In this document: one piece after another, positions 53,831-62,881 of the stretch
Layout of the letters: each line of letters begins with the position of its first letter
Numbering within the stretch: the stretch's first letter is position 1
Assembly (NCBI RefSeq): GCF_017308985.1
Contig: NZ_JADWPE010000002.1
Coordinates: 1-64,000 of the forward strand
Source of the DNA: Lysobacter changpingensis
GTDB taxonomy: Bacteria > Pseudomonadota > Gammaproteobacteria > Xanthomonadales > Xanthomonadaceae
Length of the DNA: 64,000 bases
Reading direction: 5' to 3'
Translations under genes and position numbers: made by a program
Notes under the pieces: generated by a model
Seen by the model: only the letters and a program-made list of their open reading frames with translations
Database searches by the model: none
What the model was told of the DNA's origin: nothing

Positions 53831-54772
53831 TCAGCGCGCGTCCGCCAGCGCCTTGATCTTCGCGTGGTGCTCGACCAGGTCCGCGCGTTCGACCACGAAG
53901 ATGCCCATCTGGCCGACCTTGAACTCCACCCATGCCATCGGCAGTTCCGGCAGCAGTTCGACCAGCGCGCGCTCGGCCTCGCCGATTTCGCAGATCAGCA
54001 GGCCGTTCTCGGTCAGGTGGTCCGGTGCGTCGCGCAGGATCTTCAGCGCGAGGTCCAGGCCGTCGTCACCGGCACGCAGGCCGAGTTCGGGCTCGTGCGA
54101 ATACTCCTTCGGCAGCGCGTCGGTCTCGTCGTTGGTGACGTACGGCGGGTTGGTGACGATCAGGTCGTACACCTGGCCCTGCAGCTGGTTGAACAGGTCC
54201 GACTTGCGCAGCGTGACGTTGTCGGCGTGCAGGCGTTCCTTGTTTTCCTGCGCGAGCGAGAGCGCCTCGTCGTTGATGTCCACGCCGTCCACCTGCCAGT
54301 GCGGGTGGTAGTGCGCGGTGGCGATCGCGATGCAGCCCGAGCCGGTGCACAGGTCGAGCACGCGCTCGATTTCGCGCCCGCCCAGCCACGGCTCGTAGCC
54401 GTGCGGGATCAGTTCGGCGATCGGCGAACGCGGCACCAGCGCGCGGCGGTCGCTCTTGAAGCTGAGCCCCGCGAACCACGCCTCGCCCGTCAGGTACGCC
54501 GCCGGGACGCGCTCGTCGATGCGGCGCTGGAAGAGCGCCAGCACCTTCGCCTGCTCCGCCGCGGTCACGCGCGAGGCGCCGTACACCGGGCTCAGGTCGT
54601 GCGGCAGGTGCAGCGCGTGCAGGACCAGCTGCGTCGCTTCGTCCAGTGCGTTGTCGTAGCTGTGGCCGAAGGTCAGGCCGGCTTCGTTGAAGCGGCTGCC
54701 GCCATAGCGGATCAGGTCGATGATCGAGACCTGCTCGAACGTGACGGGGGTCGGGGTCGCGGAGCCGTTCAT
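53831..54772 (-). CDS. prmB: Ribosomal protein uL3 glutamine methyltransferase
   Basis: The 313-residue AdoMet enzyme methylates Gln150 of ribosomal protein L3. VLDLCTGSGCIAIATA binds AdoMet; DLIVTNPPYVTNDE is the NPPY glutamine-recognition motif; the N-terminal helical domain (GHSYDNALDEATQLVLHALH) is that of PrmB rather than PrmC. Its place upstream of aroC matches E. coli. Confidence 0.95.
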   Translation of the reverse strand: MNGSATPTPVTFEQVSIIDLIRYGGSRFNEAGLTFGHSYDNALDEATQLVLHALHLPHDLSPVYGASRVTAAEQAKVLALFQRRIDERVPAAYLTGEAWFAGLSFKSDRRALVPRSPIAELIPHGYEPWLGGREIERVLDLCTGSGCIAIATAHYHPHWQVDGVDINDEALSLAQENKERLHADNVTLRKSDLFNQLQGQVYDLIVTNPPYVTNDETDALPKEYSHEPELGLRAGDDGLDLALKILRDAPDHLTENGLLICEIGEAERALVELLPELPMAWVEFKVGQMGIFVVERADLVEHHAKIKALADAR

Positions 54773-54863
54773 GACGGGGCCTTTCGAAGGGGGCGACGAT
54801 TATACGGGCCCCGGCCCGGTATCATGCCCGCGCCCCAGCTCCCGGGCGCGATTCGAAGCCGCC

Positions 54864-55532
54864 ATGTTCAACCGCACCACGGTCTACGTCCTCATCGCCG
54901 CCCTCGCCGCCGCCCTCGGCCTGTGGGCCGCGCAGCACTACTTCGCGCCGTCCGCGGGCTCCTCGCTGCCGCAGACCCGCGCCGTGCGCCTGTTCGAACC
55001 GGCCCGCACGCTGCCGGCCTTCACGCTGCGCCAGTCCGACGGCACGCCGCTGGTGCCGGGCGAACTGAAGGGCCACTGGACCTTGGTCTTCCTCGGCTTC
55101 ACGCACTGCCCCGACGTGTGCCCGACCACGCTGGCCGAAATGTCCAAGGCGCAGAAGCAATGGGCCGCGCTGCCGGAAACCACGCGCCCGCGCGTGCTGT
55201 TCGTGTCGGTCGATCCCGAGCGCGACACGCCCGACCGCATCGGCGAGTACGCACACGCCTTCCACCGCGACACGATCGCCGCCACCGCCGACATCCCGGC
55301 GCTGGAGCAGTTCGCCAAGTCGCTGAGCATGGTCTTCGCGAAGGTGCCGGCGCCGGAAGGCGTGCGCGCCGACCAGTACAGCGTCGACCACAGTGCGTCG
55401 ATGGCGGTGCTCGATCCGCAGGGCCGCATGGCCGGCATCGTGCAGCCGCCGTTCGACCCGGCCGCGATCGCCGCCGACATGACGGCACTGACGCAGGCGA
55501 GCTTCGCTGCCGCGTCTCCCAAGCGCGAGTGA
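54864..55532 (+). CDS. SCO1/SenC-type copper chaperone
   Basis: 222 residues; N-terminal membrane anchor (about 7-24) and a periplasmic thioredoxin fold. The copper/redox motif is CPDVCP within FLGFTHCPDVCPTTLAEM, and the third ligand His lies in YSVDHSASMAVLDP. These proteins load the CuA site of cytochrome oxidase or act as thiol oxidoreductases. It starts at ATG 54864; the earlier in-frame ATG at 54720 overlaps prmB. psd follows on the same strand 92 bases later. Confidence 0.93.
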   Translation: MFNRTTVYVLIAALAAALGLWAAQHYFAPSAGSSLPQTRAVRLFEPARTLPAFTLRQSDGTPLVPGELKGHWTLVFLGFTHCPDVCPTTLAEMSKAQKQWAALPETTRPRVLFVSVDPERDTPDRIGEYAHAFHRDTIAATADIPALEQFAKSLSMVFAKVPAPEGVRADQYSVDHSASMAVLDPQGRMAGIVQPPFDPAAIAADMTALTQASFAAASPKRE

Positions 55533-55624
55533 CCGCCGCGACGGGCGGATGAACCGCCCGCTCCGCGCCTTCCGCACGTGCCCTGCACGACCCCATCACG
55601 CCTGCACGCCATCGTAAGCACTCC

Positions 55625-56470
55625 ATGAGCCTCGTCACCGCCCTCACCTACGTCCTTCCGCATCGGCTGCTGTCGTCGATGGCGCGCGCGCTCGCGTATT
55701 CGGACAACCCGCGCCTGAAGCAGTGGCTGATCGACACGGTGACGCGCCGGTTCGGCGTCGACCTCGCCGAGGCCGCGCAGCCGGATCCGACGAAATACCC
55801 CACGTTCAATGCGTTCTTCACGCGTGCGCTGAAGCCCGGCGCGCGCGTGCCCGATGCGGACCCGCGTTCGCTGCTGATGCCCGCCGACGGCCACGTCAGC
55901 CAGTGCGGCCCGATCGAGGACGGCCGCATCTTCCAGGCCAAGGGCCAGTCGTTCACGGCGGCGGAACTGCTCGGCGACGAGGCCGACGCCACGCCCTTCA
56001 ACGACGGTCTGTTCGCGACGGTGTACCTGTCGCCGCGTGACTACCACCGCGTGCACATGCCGTGGACCGGCCGACTGCGCGAAACCGTGCACGTGCCGGG
56101 CCGTCTGTTCAGCGTCGGCACCGCGGCGGTGGCGAACGTGCCGCGCCTGTTCGCGCGGAACGAGCGCCTGGTGTGCCATTTCGACACCGACTTCGGGCCG
56201 ATGGCGATGGTGATGGTGGGCGCGCTGCTGGTGTCGGGCGTCGAGACCGTGTGGAGCGGCGAGGAAATCCCCGCCTACGGCGACCGCATCAACCGGAAGG
56301 ACTGGCGCGCGGAGAACATCACGCTGGACCGTTTCGCCGAGATGGCGCGGTTCAACTACGGCTCGACGGTGATCGTGTTGCTGCCGCGCGGCGTGGCGAC
56401 GCTCGATCCGTCGCTGGGCGCGGAATCGCCGGTGCGTCTGGGGCAGAAGCTCGCGACGCGCACGGCCTGA
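55625..56470 (+). CDS. psd: Phosphatidylserine decarboxylase
   Basis: The 281-residue proenzyme makes phosphatidylethanolamine, the donor lipid for the EptA enzyme at the other end of the window. It self-cleaves before Ser247 in [10 protein letters not shown] to form the pyruvoyl group; the usual motif LGST is YGST here. [20 protein letters not shown] and the membrane-proximal [11 protein letters not shown] are conserved. A REP doublet follows the gene. Confidence 0.96.
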   Translation: MSLVTALTYVLPHRLLSSMARALAYSDNPRLKQWLIDTVTRRFGVDLAEAAQPDPTKYPTFNAFFTRALKPGARVPDADPRSLLMPADGHVSQCGPIEDGRIFQAKGQSFTAAELLGDEADATPFNDGLFATVYLSPRDYHRVHMPWTGRLRETVHVPGRLFSVGTAAVANVPRLFARNERLVCHFDTDFGPMAMVMVGALLVSGVETVWSGEEIPAYGDRINRKDWRAENITLDRFAEMARFNYGSTVIVLLPRGVATLDPSLGAESPVRLGQKLATRTA

Positions 56471-56477
56471 TGCTCTT

Positions 56478-56505
56478 GTAGCCCGGGTAAGCGAAGCGCA
56501 CCCGG
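56478..56505 (+). repeat. GTAG-type REP element (left half of a pair)
   Basis: Consensus copy ending CACCCGG, 7 bases after psd. It pairs with 56527-56554 and sits between convergent genes. Confidence 0.8.
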
Positions 56506-56526
56506 ATTTCAGCGACGGTGACGGGT

Positions 56527-56554
56527 CCCGGGTGCGCGTTGCTTACCCGGGTAC
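56527..56554 (-). repeat. GTAG-type REP element (right half, one base lost)
   Basis: On the minus strand it reads GTACCCGGGTAAGCAACG, missing one G of GTAGCCC and with a changed loop. Confidence 0.7.
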
Positions 56555-56561
56555 AAAAGCG

Positions 56562-57236
56562 CTACTCGGTTCTGGGAACAGACCGCCCCAACCCCCACTG
56601 CGCCAGCCAGTAACTCGCGAGCACCGCGAACGACGCGGCGGCGAACGGCGCGACGAAGCGGTCCCACGCCAGCAGCGCATCGGACAGCACGAAGCACGCC
56701 CCGCCCCACGCGCCGCACACCGCCGCGCCGTCGCGTCGGCGCCACCACACCGCCAGCGCCTGCGCCGCCATCGCCGCGAGCACGACGACGTACACGATCA
56801 CCGGCGCGCGCAACGCACCGGGCAATCCGGACCAGAGCTGCGACAGCACGCCGCCGGCGACGACCGCATACAGCACGAACGGCCAGCCCACGACGAACAG
56901 GCGTTCGCGCTGCCGCAGCGCCAGCAGGTAGGCGACGTGCGCCAGCAGGAAACTCGCCAGCCCCGCGACGAACGCATCGACGGGCAGCATCAGGAACACG
57001 TCGCCCGCCGTGGACAGCGCGAGCCCCGCGAGCAGCCACGCGCGATAACGCGGCAGCGACGACGGCATGCGCCACACCATCGCGGCGATCAGCAGCGTCG
57101 TCAGCGGCTTGAAGATCCAGTGCAGCCACGGCATCGCCGGCCAGTACGCACCGGCGATGGCGAGCACCGCGCTGGCGGCCACGACGCCCGCCACGAGCGC
57201 GGGCGCGCGCGTCACAGCGCCAGCCGGCGTTGCCAT
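56562..57236 (-). CDS. Lysoplasmalogenase, YhhN family
   Basis: The 224-residue protein has about eight membrane helices (KPLTTLLIAAMVW, GLALSTAGDVFLML, FLLAHVAYLLAL, VLSDALLAWDRF). The paired aspartates within helices (TAGDVFLML, SDALLAWDRF) are the metal-site residues of the TMEM86/YhhN family, which hydrolyses the vinyl-ether bond of lysoplasmalogens or plays a related lipid role. ATG 57236 overlaps the upstream gene by 25 bases; GTG 57215 would give the four-base overlap common in this genome. Neither has a clear ribosome site. Confidence 0.8.
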   Translation of the reverse strand: MATPAGAVTRAPALVAGVVAASAVLAIAGAYWPAMPWLHWIFKPLTTLLIAAMVWRMPSSLPRYRAWLLAGLALSTAGDVFLMLPVDAFVAGLASFLLAHVAYLLALRQRERLFVVGWPFVLYAVVAGGVLSQLWSGLPGALRAPVIVYVVVLAAMAAQALAVWWRRRDGAAVCGAWGGACFVLSDALLAWDRFVAPFAAASFAVLASYWLAQWGLGRSVPRTE

Positions 57237-57850
57237 TGCAGCGGCACGTGGATGCGTTTGCTCCAGTCGCCGTCCCAGTTCACCGTGAGGCCGGTGGCGC
57301 GCAGGGCCTCGGCGATGCGGCCCGCCACGGCGAGCGCGGGCGCCTCGCCGTCGCCGGTCGCCCCGAAGTTCAGCCAGAGCCCGCCGCCTTCGACGGCGCG
57401 CTCGGTGTCCTGCATGTGGAAGAACGCGTAACCGAGCACGTCGCCGCCGCGTTCGCGCGTGGCGTCGATCTCGTCGCCGATCTCCGCCACGCCGCAGGTG
57501 CCGCAGCACGTGAAGTTCTGCCGGCACACCACGCCTTGCGATTCCAGCGCGGCGAAGGCTTCCTCGAGGCGATCGTGGTCGGTGACGTCCGGCCAGTCGG
57601 CCGAGTCGAGGCGGTACGCCGCGATTTCCTCGTCGAGGATGCGCAGCGCGTTCGCGCGCAGCACGTCTTCGCCGTGCGGCTGGAGTTCCAGCACTTCCAG
57701 CGCGTTGTCGACGATGGAATCGCGATCGACGTAGCCGCCGCGCAGATCGCGGGCGATGTAGTCGCGCAGTTCGTCCAGTTGCGCCTGCAGCGCCGGCCCG
57801 GCCGGCGTCTCATTCTTGCGGAACAGACCGACGAGCTTCTGCCACACCAT
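57212..57850 (-). CDS. Hypothetical protein with CRQNFTCCGTCG cysteine cluster
   Basis: The 212-residue soluble protein has an acidic N-terminal helical half (LDELRDYIARDLRGGYVDRD, LRILDEEIAAYRL) and a C-terminal half with a compact cysteine cluster CRQNFTCCGTCG near residue 110 and GYAFFHMQDTERAVEGGGLW beyond it. I associate this pattern with the unassigned family DUF6891. The four cysteines could bind a metal or form disulfides. Function is unknown. It is upstream of and overlapping the YhhN gene. Confidence 0.75.
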   Translation of the reverse strand: MVWQKLVGLFRKNETPAGPALQAQLDELRDYIARDLRGGYVDRDSIVDNALEVLELQPHGEDVLRANALRILDEEIAAYRLDSADWPDVTDHDRLEEAFAALESQGVVCRQNFTCCGTCGVAEIGDEIDATRERGGDVLGYAFFHMQDTERAVEGGGLWLNFGATGDGEAPALAVAGRIAEALRATGLTVNWDGDWSKRIHVPLQWQRRLAL

Positions 57851-57907
57851 GCCCCACCCCCTGCTTCCCTGTGGTGGGCGCCAGCATGGAGGGTCCGGCG
57901 GCGCGAC

Positions 57908-59461
57908 TCAACCGTCGCAGGCGTCGAGCTTGAGCTTCTGCCCCGGGCGGATCGCGAAACGCGGCGCCTTGAGCTTGTTCGACCTGGCCAGGTCGCCGGT
58001 GTCGCACTCGAACTTCTGCGCGATGCCGGTGAGCGTCTCGCCGCGCTTGACGGTGTAGGTCGTCGGCTTGGAGCGCTTCGCGCGCACCGGAGCGCGGGGC
58101 GCCGCCGCGCCGGCGCTGCCCACGCCCGGACTTTCGGCTTCGTACACCGCGTCTTCCGGCTGCACCGGCGTCACCGGGCCGGTGCGCACGATGGCGCGTG
58201 AGGCATCGCTCATCACCAGCGTGTGCGCGAGTTCGGCGCGCTGGCCCTGCGTGCAGTGGCGGCCGTACAGTCCGACGATCTTCGTCGTCGCCGCGAGCGT
58301 GGTGCCGGCCGGCAGGTACTGGTCGGCCTGGTAACGCGGGTTGAGGTTGCGCAGCGCGCGCATGAAGCCCTCGCGCGTGCCGCCGTTGCCCAGGCAGATG
58401 GTGAGTTCGTAGATCGAGCTCGGCCGGGACAGGCGCAGCGGCGCCGGTCGCGCCTCGACGCGCGGGATCGTCAGGCCGTATTCCTTCGGATGCAGGAACA
58501 GCCACGCCGCGGCGATCACCATCGGCACGTAGTCGCGGGTTTCGGCCGGGAACTGGTTGTAGACCGATTCATCCCAGAAGTTGCGCCCGCCGGTGCTGTT
58601 GTACACGCGCTGGGCGCGGCCCTCGCCGCCGTTGTACGCGGCAAGCGACAGTTCGATGTTGCGGTTGAGCGTCGCCAGGCGTTCGTTGAAATACTCCGCC
58701 GCCGCGACCGCGGAAGCGCGCGCGTCGTAGCGCGTGTCGAAACCGGTGCCGTCGTCGCCCAGGCCGAAACGGCGACCGGTGGCATACATGAACTGCATCG
58801 GCCCGGCCGCGCCGGCGCGCGAGGTCGAATGCACGCGGCCGTTGGATTCCTTCGCCATCACGCCGAACAGCAGCGCTTCGGGCAGGCCGGCGCGCTGGAA
58901 CTGCGGCCACATCGTCTGGCGCAGGTACTGGTAGTTCTCGAAGCTGTCCATCAGCGACGGACGCATGTCGGTGAGCCAGCGGCGGATGCCCGCCTGCACC
59001 GCCGGGTTGTACTGCACCATCTTCACGAACTGCTGGCCGTCGGCGCTGAGCAGCGCGGCGGCGCGCGCCGCTTCGGGCACGTCGGCGGTGATGCTGCCGG
59101 CGGCGTCCTCGTCGTTGTCCTCGGGCACTTCGTCGCCGGAGGCCAGGTCGGCGTTCTGCTTCAGCAGGCGCTTGTAGGCGGCGAGCATGGTCGTGGGCGA
59201 ACAGCCCTTCTGCTTCACGCAGTCGGCCATCACGTCTTCCATGTCCTCCAGCGCGCCGTCGACCTCGGTGCGGCCGGCGGGGTCGGCGTTGCCGATCTTC
59301 ACCAGCCCGGCGCGATAGCGCGCCTCGGCGGCCTGCATGCGCTGGTTGAGCGCGTCCACGGCGGCCTGGTCGCGTTTGGACAGCGCGAGCGCGGCGGGCA
59401 TCACGGCGACGAGGCCCAGCGCGAGCAGCGCTGCGGCGGAAGTACGGGCAATCACATGCAT
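57908..59461 (-). CDS. Membrane-bound lytic transglycosylase with LysM, MltD-like
   Basis: The 517-residue exported enzyme has a signal sequence (SAAALLALGLVAVMPAALA). A helical domain of about 120 residues comes first, then an SLT-type catalytic domain with the glutamate in GVMAKESNGRVHSTSRAGAA (about residue 204), GPMQFMYATGRRFGL and SLAAYNGGEGRAQRVYN. A C-terminal LysM (TYTVKRGETLTGIAQKFEC) anchors it to peptidoglycan. It cleaves glycan strands during wall growth. ATG 59461 is used; the longer frame to 59812 overlaps the divergent ATPase gene. Confidence 0.9.
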   Translation of the reverse strand: MHVIARTSAAALLALGLVAVMPAALALSKRDQAAVDALNQRMQAAEARYRAGLVKIGNADPAGRTEVDGALEDMEDVMADCVKQKGCSPTTMLAAYKRLLKQNADLASGDEVPEDNDEDAAGSITADVPEAARAAALLSADGQQFVKMVQYNPAVQAGIRRWLTDMRPSLMDSFENYQYLRQTMWPQFQRAGLPEALLFGVMAKESNGRVHSTSRAGAAGPMQFMYATGRRFGLGDDGTGFDTRYDARASAVAAAEYFNERLATLNRNIELSLAAYNGGEGRAQRVYNSTGGRNFWDESVYNQFPAETRDYVPMVIAAAWLFLHPKEYGLTIPRVEARPAPLRLSRPSSIYELTICLGNGGTREGFMRALRNLNPRYQADQYLPAGTTLAATTKIVGLYGRHCTQGQRAELAHTLVMSDASRAIVRTGPVTPVQPEDAVYEAESPGVGSAGAAAPRAPVRAKRSKPTTYTVKRGETLTGIAQKFECDTGDLARSNKLKAPRFAIRPGQKLKLDACDG

Positions 59462-59681
59462 GGACAGCGCGGGCGTGGGGCGGGAGGCACCGCAGCGTAG
59501 CCGCCCGCGAGCGAGCACGACAAGGTGGAAACGTCCGAAAAGGTGCTGATCTGCGCCGCAGGTCCGGATGAACGGCCGCTTCCGGCGCGAACCCGCAGGA
59601 TTCGCAAGATGAACACGGGCGACCGCCGGCATGCCTAGAATCGCGGCAACTCCATCGCCGCATTCCCGGAAAGACTCCTCC

Positions 59682-61211
59682 ATGGACCCCATCCTGCTTG
59701 GCAAGGCCGTCACCACGCCGCAATCGCTGCCCGACTCGCAGGGCCACGTGTTCCTGCAGCCGAAGTTCGGCAACCGCCACGGCCTCGTCGCGGGCGCCAC
59801 CGGCACCGGCAAGACGGTGACGCTGATGACCCTGGCGGAAGGGTTCTCGCGGCTGGGCGTGCCGGTGTTCCTCGCCGACGTGAAGGGCGACGTTGCAGGC
59901 CTTGCCGTCGCCGGCGCCGCGAACGAGAAGCTGCAGTCGCGCGTGGCCGAGATCGGCCTGGCGAACTACGCGCACGAAGCCAATCCGGTGGTGTTCTGGG
60001 ACCTGTTCGGCAAGCTCGGCCATCCGGTGCGCACCACCGTGAGCGAGATGGGACCGACCCTGCTTTCGCGCGTGCTCGAACTCAACGACACCCAGTCCGG
60101 CGTGCTCGACATCGTCTTCAAGCTGGCCGACGACCGCGGCCTGCTGCTGCTCGACCTGGACGACCTGCGCGCGCTGCTCGGCGTGGTCGCGGCGGAGCGC
60201 AAGGACATCTCCACCAGCTACGGCCTGGTCAGCGCGCAGTCGATCGGCGCGATCCAGCGCGCCCTGCTGCGACTGGAGCAGGAAGGCGGCGAGCTGTTCT
60301 TCGGCGAGCCCGCGCTGGAACTGGCCGACCTGATGCGCACCACGCCGGACGGCCGCGGCGTCGTGAACGTGCTCGCCTCCGAGCAGTTGGTCCTCAAGCC
60401 GCGCCTGTACTCCAGTTTCCTGCTGTGGCTGCTGTCGGAACTGTTCGAGACGCTGCCTGAAGTCGGCGATCTGGACAAACCCAAGCTCGTGTTCGTGTTC
60501 GACGAGGCGCACCTGCTGTTCGACGACGCGCCGCCGGCCCTGCAGCAGCGCGTGGAGCAGGTCGTGCGGCTGATCCGCTCCAAGGGCGTGGGCGTGTATT
60601 TCTGCTCGCAGTTCCCCGACGACGTCCCCGACGACATCCTCGGCCAGCTCGGCAACCGCGTGCAGCACGCGCTGCGTGCGTTCACGCCGCGCGACCAGAA
60701 GGCGGTGAAGACCGCCGCGGAGACCTTCGTGCCCAATCCGGCGCTGGACGTGGCGAAGACGATCTCGCAGCTCGGCACCGGCGAGGCGCTGGTGTCCACG
60801 CTGCAGGACAAGGGCGTGCCGATGCCGGTGGAAAAGACGCTGGTCGCGCCGCCGCGCTGCCGGATGGGCGCGATCACCGAAACCGAACGCGCGCAGGTGC
60901 GCAATGGCAGTCCGGTCGGGCACAAGTACGACGAGCGCGTGGATCGCGAATCGGCCGCCGAAATGCTCGCCGCGCGCGCCGAAGCCGCCACGCTGCAGAG
61001 CAAGGCGCCGCCGGCGCGTTCGCGCGCGCAGGACGAGGCGGAGGACAGCGGCTTCGGCCAGGCGGTGAAGGACGCGGTGTTCGGCACGAAGCGGCGCCAG
61101 GGCATGGTCGAGACGATGGCCAAGCAGACCGCGCGCACGGTCGGCAGCCGCATCGGGCAGCAGATCGTGCGCGGACTGCTCGGCAGCATCTTCGGCGGTT
61201 CGCGGCGCTGA
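59682..61211 (+). CDS. HerA-like ATPase, DUF853 (YjgR) family
   Basis: 509 residues with Walker A GATGTGKTVTLMTLAEG, an acidic VFLADVKGDVAG segment, Walker B KLVFVFDEAHLLFDDAPPAL and the arginine-finger region DQKAVKTAAETFVPNP. It is the YjgR branch of HerA/FtsK hexameric ATPases. Its cellular function is not established. Residues about 420-460 are Ala/Glu-rich and precede a conserved C-terminal glycine-rich end (GLLGSIFGGSRR). ATG 59682 starts the conserved MDPILLGKA. Confidence 0.9.
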   Translation: MDPILLGKAVTTPQSLPDSQGHVFLQPKFGNRHGLVAGATGTGKTVTLMTLAEGFSRLGVPVFLADVKGDVAGLAVAGAANEKLQSRVAEIGLANYAHEANPVVFWDLFGKLGHPVRTTVSEMGPTLLSRVLELNDTQSGVLDIVFKLADDRGLLLLDLDDLRALLGVVAAERKDISTSYGLVSAQSIGAIQRALLRLEQEGGELFFGEPALELADLMRTTPDGRGVVNVLASEQLVLKPRLYSSFLLWLLSELFETLPEVGDLDKPKLVFVFDEAHLLFDDAPPALQQRVEQVVRLIRSKGVGVYFCSQFPDDVPDDILGQLGNRVQHALRAFTPRDQKAVKTAAETFVPNPALDVAKTISQLGTGEALVSTLQDKGVPMPVEKTLVAPPRCRMGAITETERAQVRNGSPVGHKYDERVDRESAAEMLAARAEAATLQSKAPPARSRAQDEAEDSGFGQAVKDAVFGTKRRQGMVETMAKQTARTVGSRIGQQIVRGLLGSIFGGSRR

Positions 61212-61250
61212 CCGGTTCGATTTCCTTCCCCCAGACGCAAGGAACACACG

Positions 61251-61754
61251 ATGTCGAAGTCCGCAGTGAACGCACGCGCCGCCCTGCTCGCCGCGCTGGT
61301 CGTGGCCGCGTTGTCGGCGTGCAAGCCGCAGGCGCCGGCCGAAACCGCCACGCCGCCCGCGCAGCCCGAAGCGGCAGCCGCACCGGTGTCGCCCGCTGCC
61401 GATGCACGTCCGTCGGCGCAAGGCGCGCCGTTCGACGCGAAGGCCTTCGCCGGCATGTTCACCGGCACCCTGCCCTGCGCGGATTGCCCGGGCATCGACA
61501 CGCGGCTCGTGCTCGCGGCCGACGGCACGTACACGATCACCGAGTCCTACCAGGAGCGCTCGGCGCCGGAGATCAAGGGCGACGGGACGTGGACGGTCGA
61601 GGAGAACAACCAGCGCCTGCGGCTGGATCCGAACAGCAAGTCGGACAACGACCGGTTGTTCGCCATCCTGTCGCAGGACGGGATCCGCCAGTTGGACACG
61701 GAAGGCAAGCCGATCGACAGCGCGCTGCCGTACACCCTCAGGCGTTCCCGATAA
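61251..61754 (+). CDS. NlpE-like copper-resistance lipoprotein
   Basis: The 167-residue product has a lipobox VAALSAC with lipidated Cys24, a Pro/Ala-rich linker, then the NlpE N-terminal domain: FTGTLPCADCPGIDTRLVL with the characteristic CxxC, DGTYTITESYQER and GTWTVEENNQRLRL. In E. coli NlpE signals to the Cpx envelope-stress system on surface contact or copper; here only the N-terminal domain is present, as in many non-enteric bacteria. It is 40 bases after the ATPase. Confidence 0.88.
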   Translation: MSKSAVNARAALLAALVVAALSACKPQAPAETATPPAQPEAAAAPVSPAADARPSAQGAPFDAKAFAGMFTGTLPCADCPGIDTRLVLAADGTYTITESYQERSAPEIKGDGTWTVEENNQRLRLDPNSKSDNDRLFAILSQDGIRQLDTEGKPIDSALPYTLRRSR

Positions 61755-61763
61755 GGCGCGGTT

Positions 61764-61794
61764 GTAGCCCGGGTAGCAGCGAAGCGCACCCGGG
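61764..61794 (+). repeat. GTAG-type REP element with a 2-base insertion
   Basis: GTAGCCCGGGTAGCAGCGAAG instead of GTAGCCCGGGTAAGCGAAG; paired with 61814-61842. Confidence 0.75.
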
Positions 61795-61813
61795 GGCCGC
61801 ACGGTCGCTGCAA

Positions 61814-61842
61814 CCCGGGTGCGCTTCGCTTACCCGGGCTTC
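61814..61842 (-). repeat. GTAG-type REP element (terminus GAAG)
   Basis: Consensus except that the terminal tetranucleotide is GAAG. It lies 24 bases before greB, so the pair is inside a same-strand intergenic space and could affect the greB leader. Confidence 0.75.
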
Positions 61843-61865
61843 AAGAGCATCAGGAAACACCACGC

Positions 61866-62378
61866 ATGGGCCGCTGGCGTCCACCTCCCGAAAAAAGCAC
61901 CGCGCTCATCACCCGCGAGGGACACGACCGCCTCAAGGCCGAGCTCGACGAGCTCTGGCGCGTGAAGCGTCCCGAAGTGGTGAAGGCGCTCGCCGCCGCC
62001 GCGGCCGAAGGCGATCGCTCGGAGAACGCCGAGTACACCTACCGCAAGAAGCAACTCGCTGAGATCGACCGTCGCGTGCGCTACCTGTCCAAGCGCGTGC
62101 CGGCGCTGCGCGTGGTCGATACCGTGCCGAGCGATCCGGATGCGGTGTTCTTCGGCGCGCGCGTGGAGATCGAGAACGTCGCCAGCGGCGAAACGCAGCG
62201 CTACCGCATCGTCGGCCCCGACGAGACCGACGCGAAGGCCGGCTGGATCAGCATCGACTCGCCGCTCGCGCGCGCCATGCTGAAGAAGCGGCTGGACGAC
62301 GAGTTCGAGGCGATGCTGCCCGGCGGCGCGGCACGTTTCGTGATCGTCGAGGTGGCCTACGACGATGCCGCCGGCTGA
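61866..62378 (+). CDS. greB: Transcript cleavage factor GreB
   Basis: The 170-residue factor reaches through the RNA polymerase secondary channel to trigger cleavage of backtracked RNA. The coiled coil (residues about 15-80) contains [20 protein letters not shown], whose acidic tip and TYRKK pattern mark GreB rather than GreA; the FKBP-like C-terminal domain follows ([12 protein letters not shown]-like [14 protein letters not shown]). The N-terminal extension [11 protein letters not shown] is GreB-like. It overlaps the acetyltransferase gene by 14 bases. Confidence 0.95.
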   Translation: MGRWRPPPEKSTALITREGHDRLKAELDELWRVKRPEVVKALAAAAAEGDRSENAEYTYRKKQLAEIDRRVRYLSKRVPALRVVDTVPSDPDAVFFGARVEIENVASGETQRYRIVGPDETDAKAGWISIDSPLARAMLKKRLDDEFEAMLPGGAARFVIVEVAYDDAAG

Positions 62379-62847
62379 CGCGATCGTCCTGCGCGACGCG
62401 ACCGCCGACGATGCCGCGGCGATCAGCGCGCTCGTGATCGCATCGACGCGACGCTGGATCGCGCCCGACTGCACGGACGACGGCATCGCGATGCTGGTCG
62501 ACTCGATGGTCCCGGCACGCATCGAGGAGCGCCTGCGCGAAGGGCATCGCCACGTGGTCGCGGAGCAGGTCGCCCCGCACCACGGCACCCGCATCGTCGG
62601 CGTCGCGGTGCTGCGGCTTCCCTCGCACCTGTACCACCTGTTCGTGGCCGACGACATGCAACGGCGCGGTATCGCGCGGCGCCTGTGGCAGGCCGTGCGA
62701 TACCACGCGGCGCCCGATGCGCCGGTGACGGTGAACGCCTCGTTGCACGCGGTCGAGGCCTACCGGCGGCTCGGCTTCGAAGCCGCGGGACCGGCGCGGT
62801 TCGAGCGCGGGCTGCGCTTCGTGCCGATGACCCGCGCACCGCGCTGA
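62365..62847 (+). CDS. GNAT-family N-acetyltransferase
   Basis: 160 residues; [20 protein letters not shown] at the start, and the acetyl-CoA loop [19 protein letters not shown] near residue 100, are typical of GNAT enzymes. [19 protein letters not shown] is the C-terminal motif B. The substrate is not indicated. It begins inside the end of greB, so expression is coupled. Confidence 0.85.
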   Translation: MPPADAIVLRDATADDAAAISALVIASTRRWIAPDCTDDGIAMLVDSMVPARIEERLREGHRHVVAEQVAPHHGTRIVGVAVLRLPSHLYHLFVADDMQRRGIARRLWQAVRYHAAPDAPVTVNASLHAVEAYRRLGFEAAGPARFERGLRFVPMTRAPR

Positions 62848-62881
62848 CGCGCTTCGCACGCGCCTGCGGTAGCGTGTGCGC

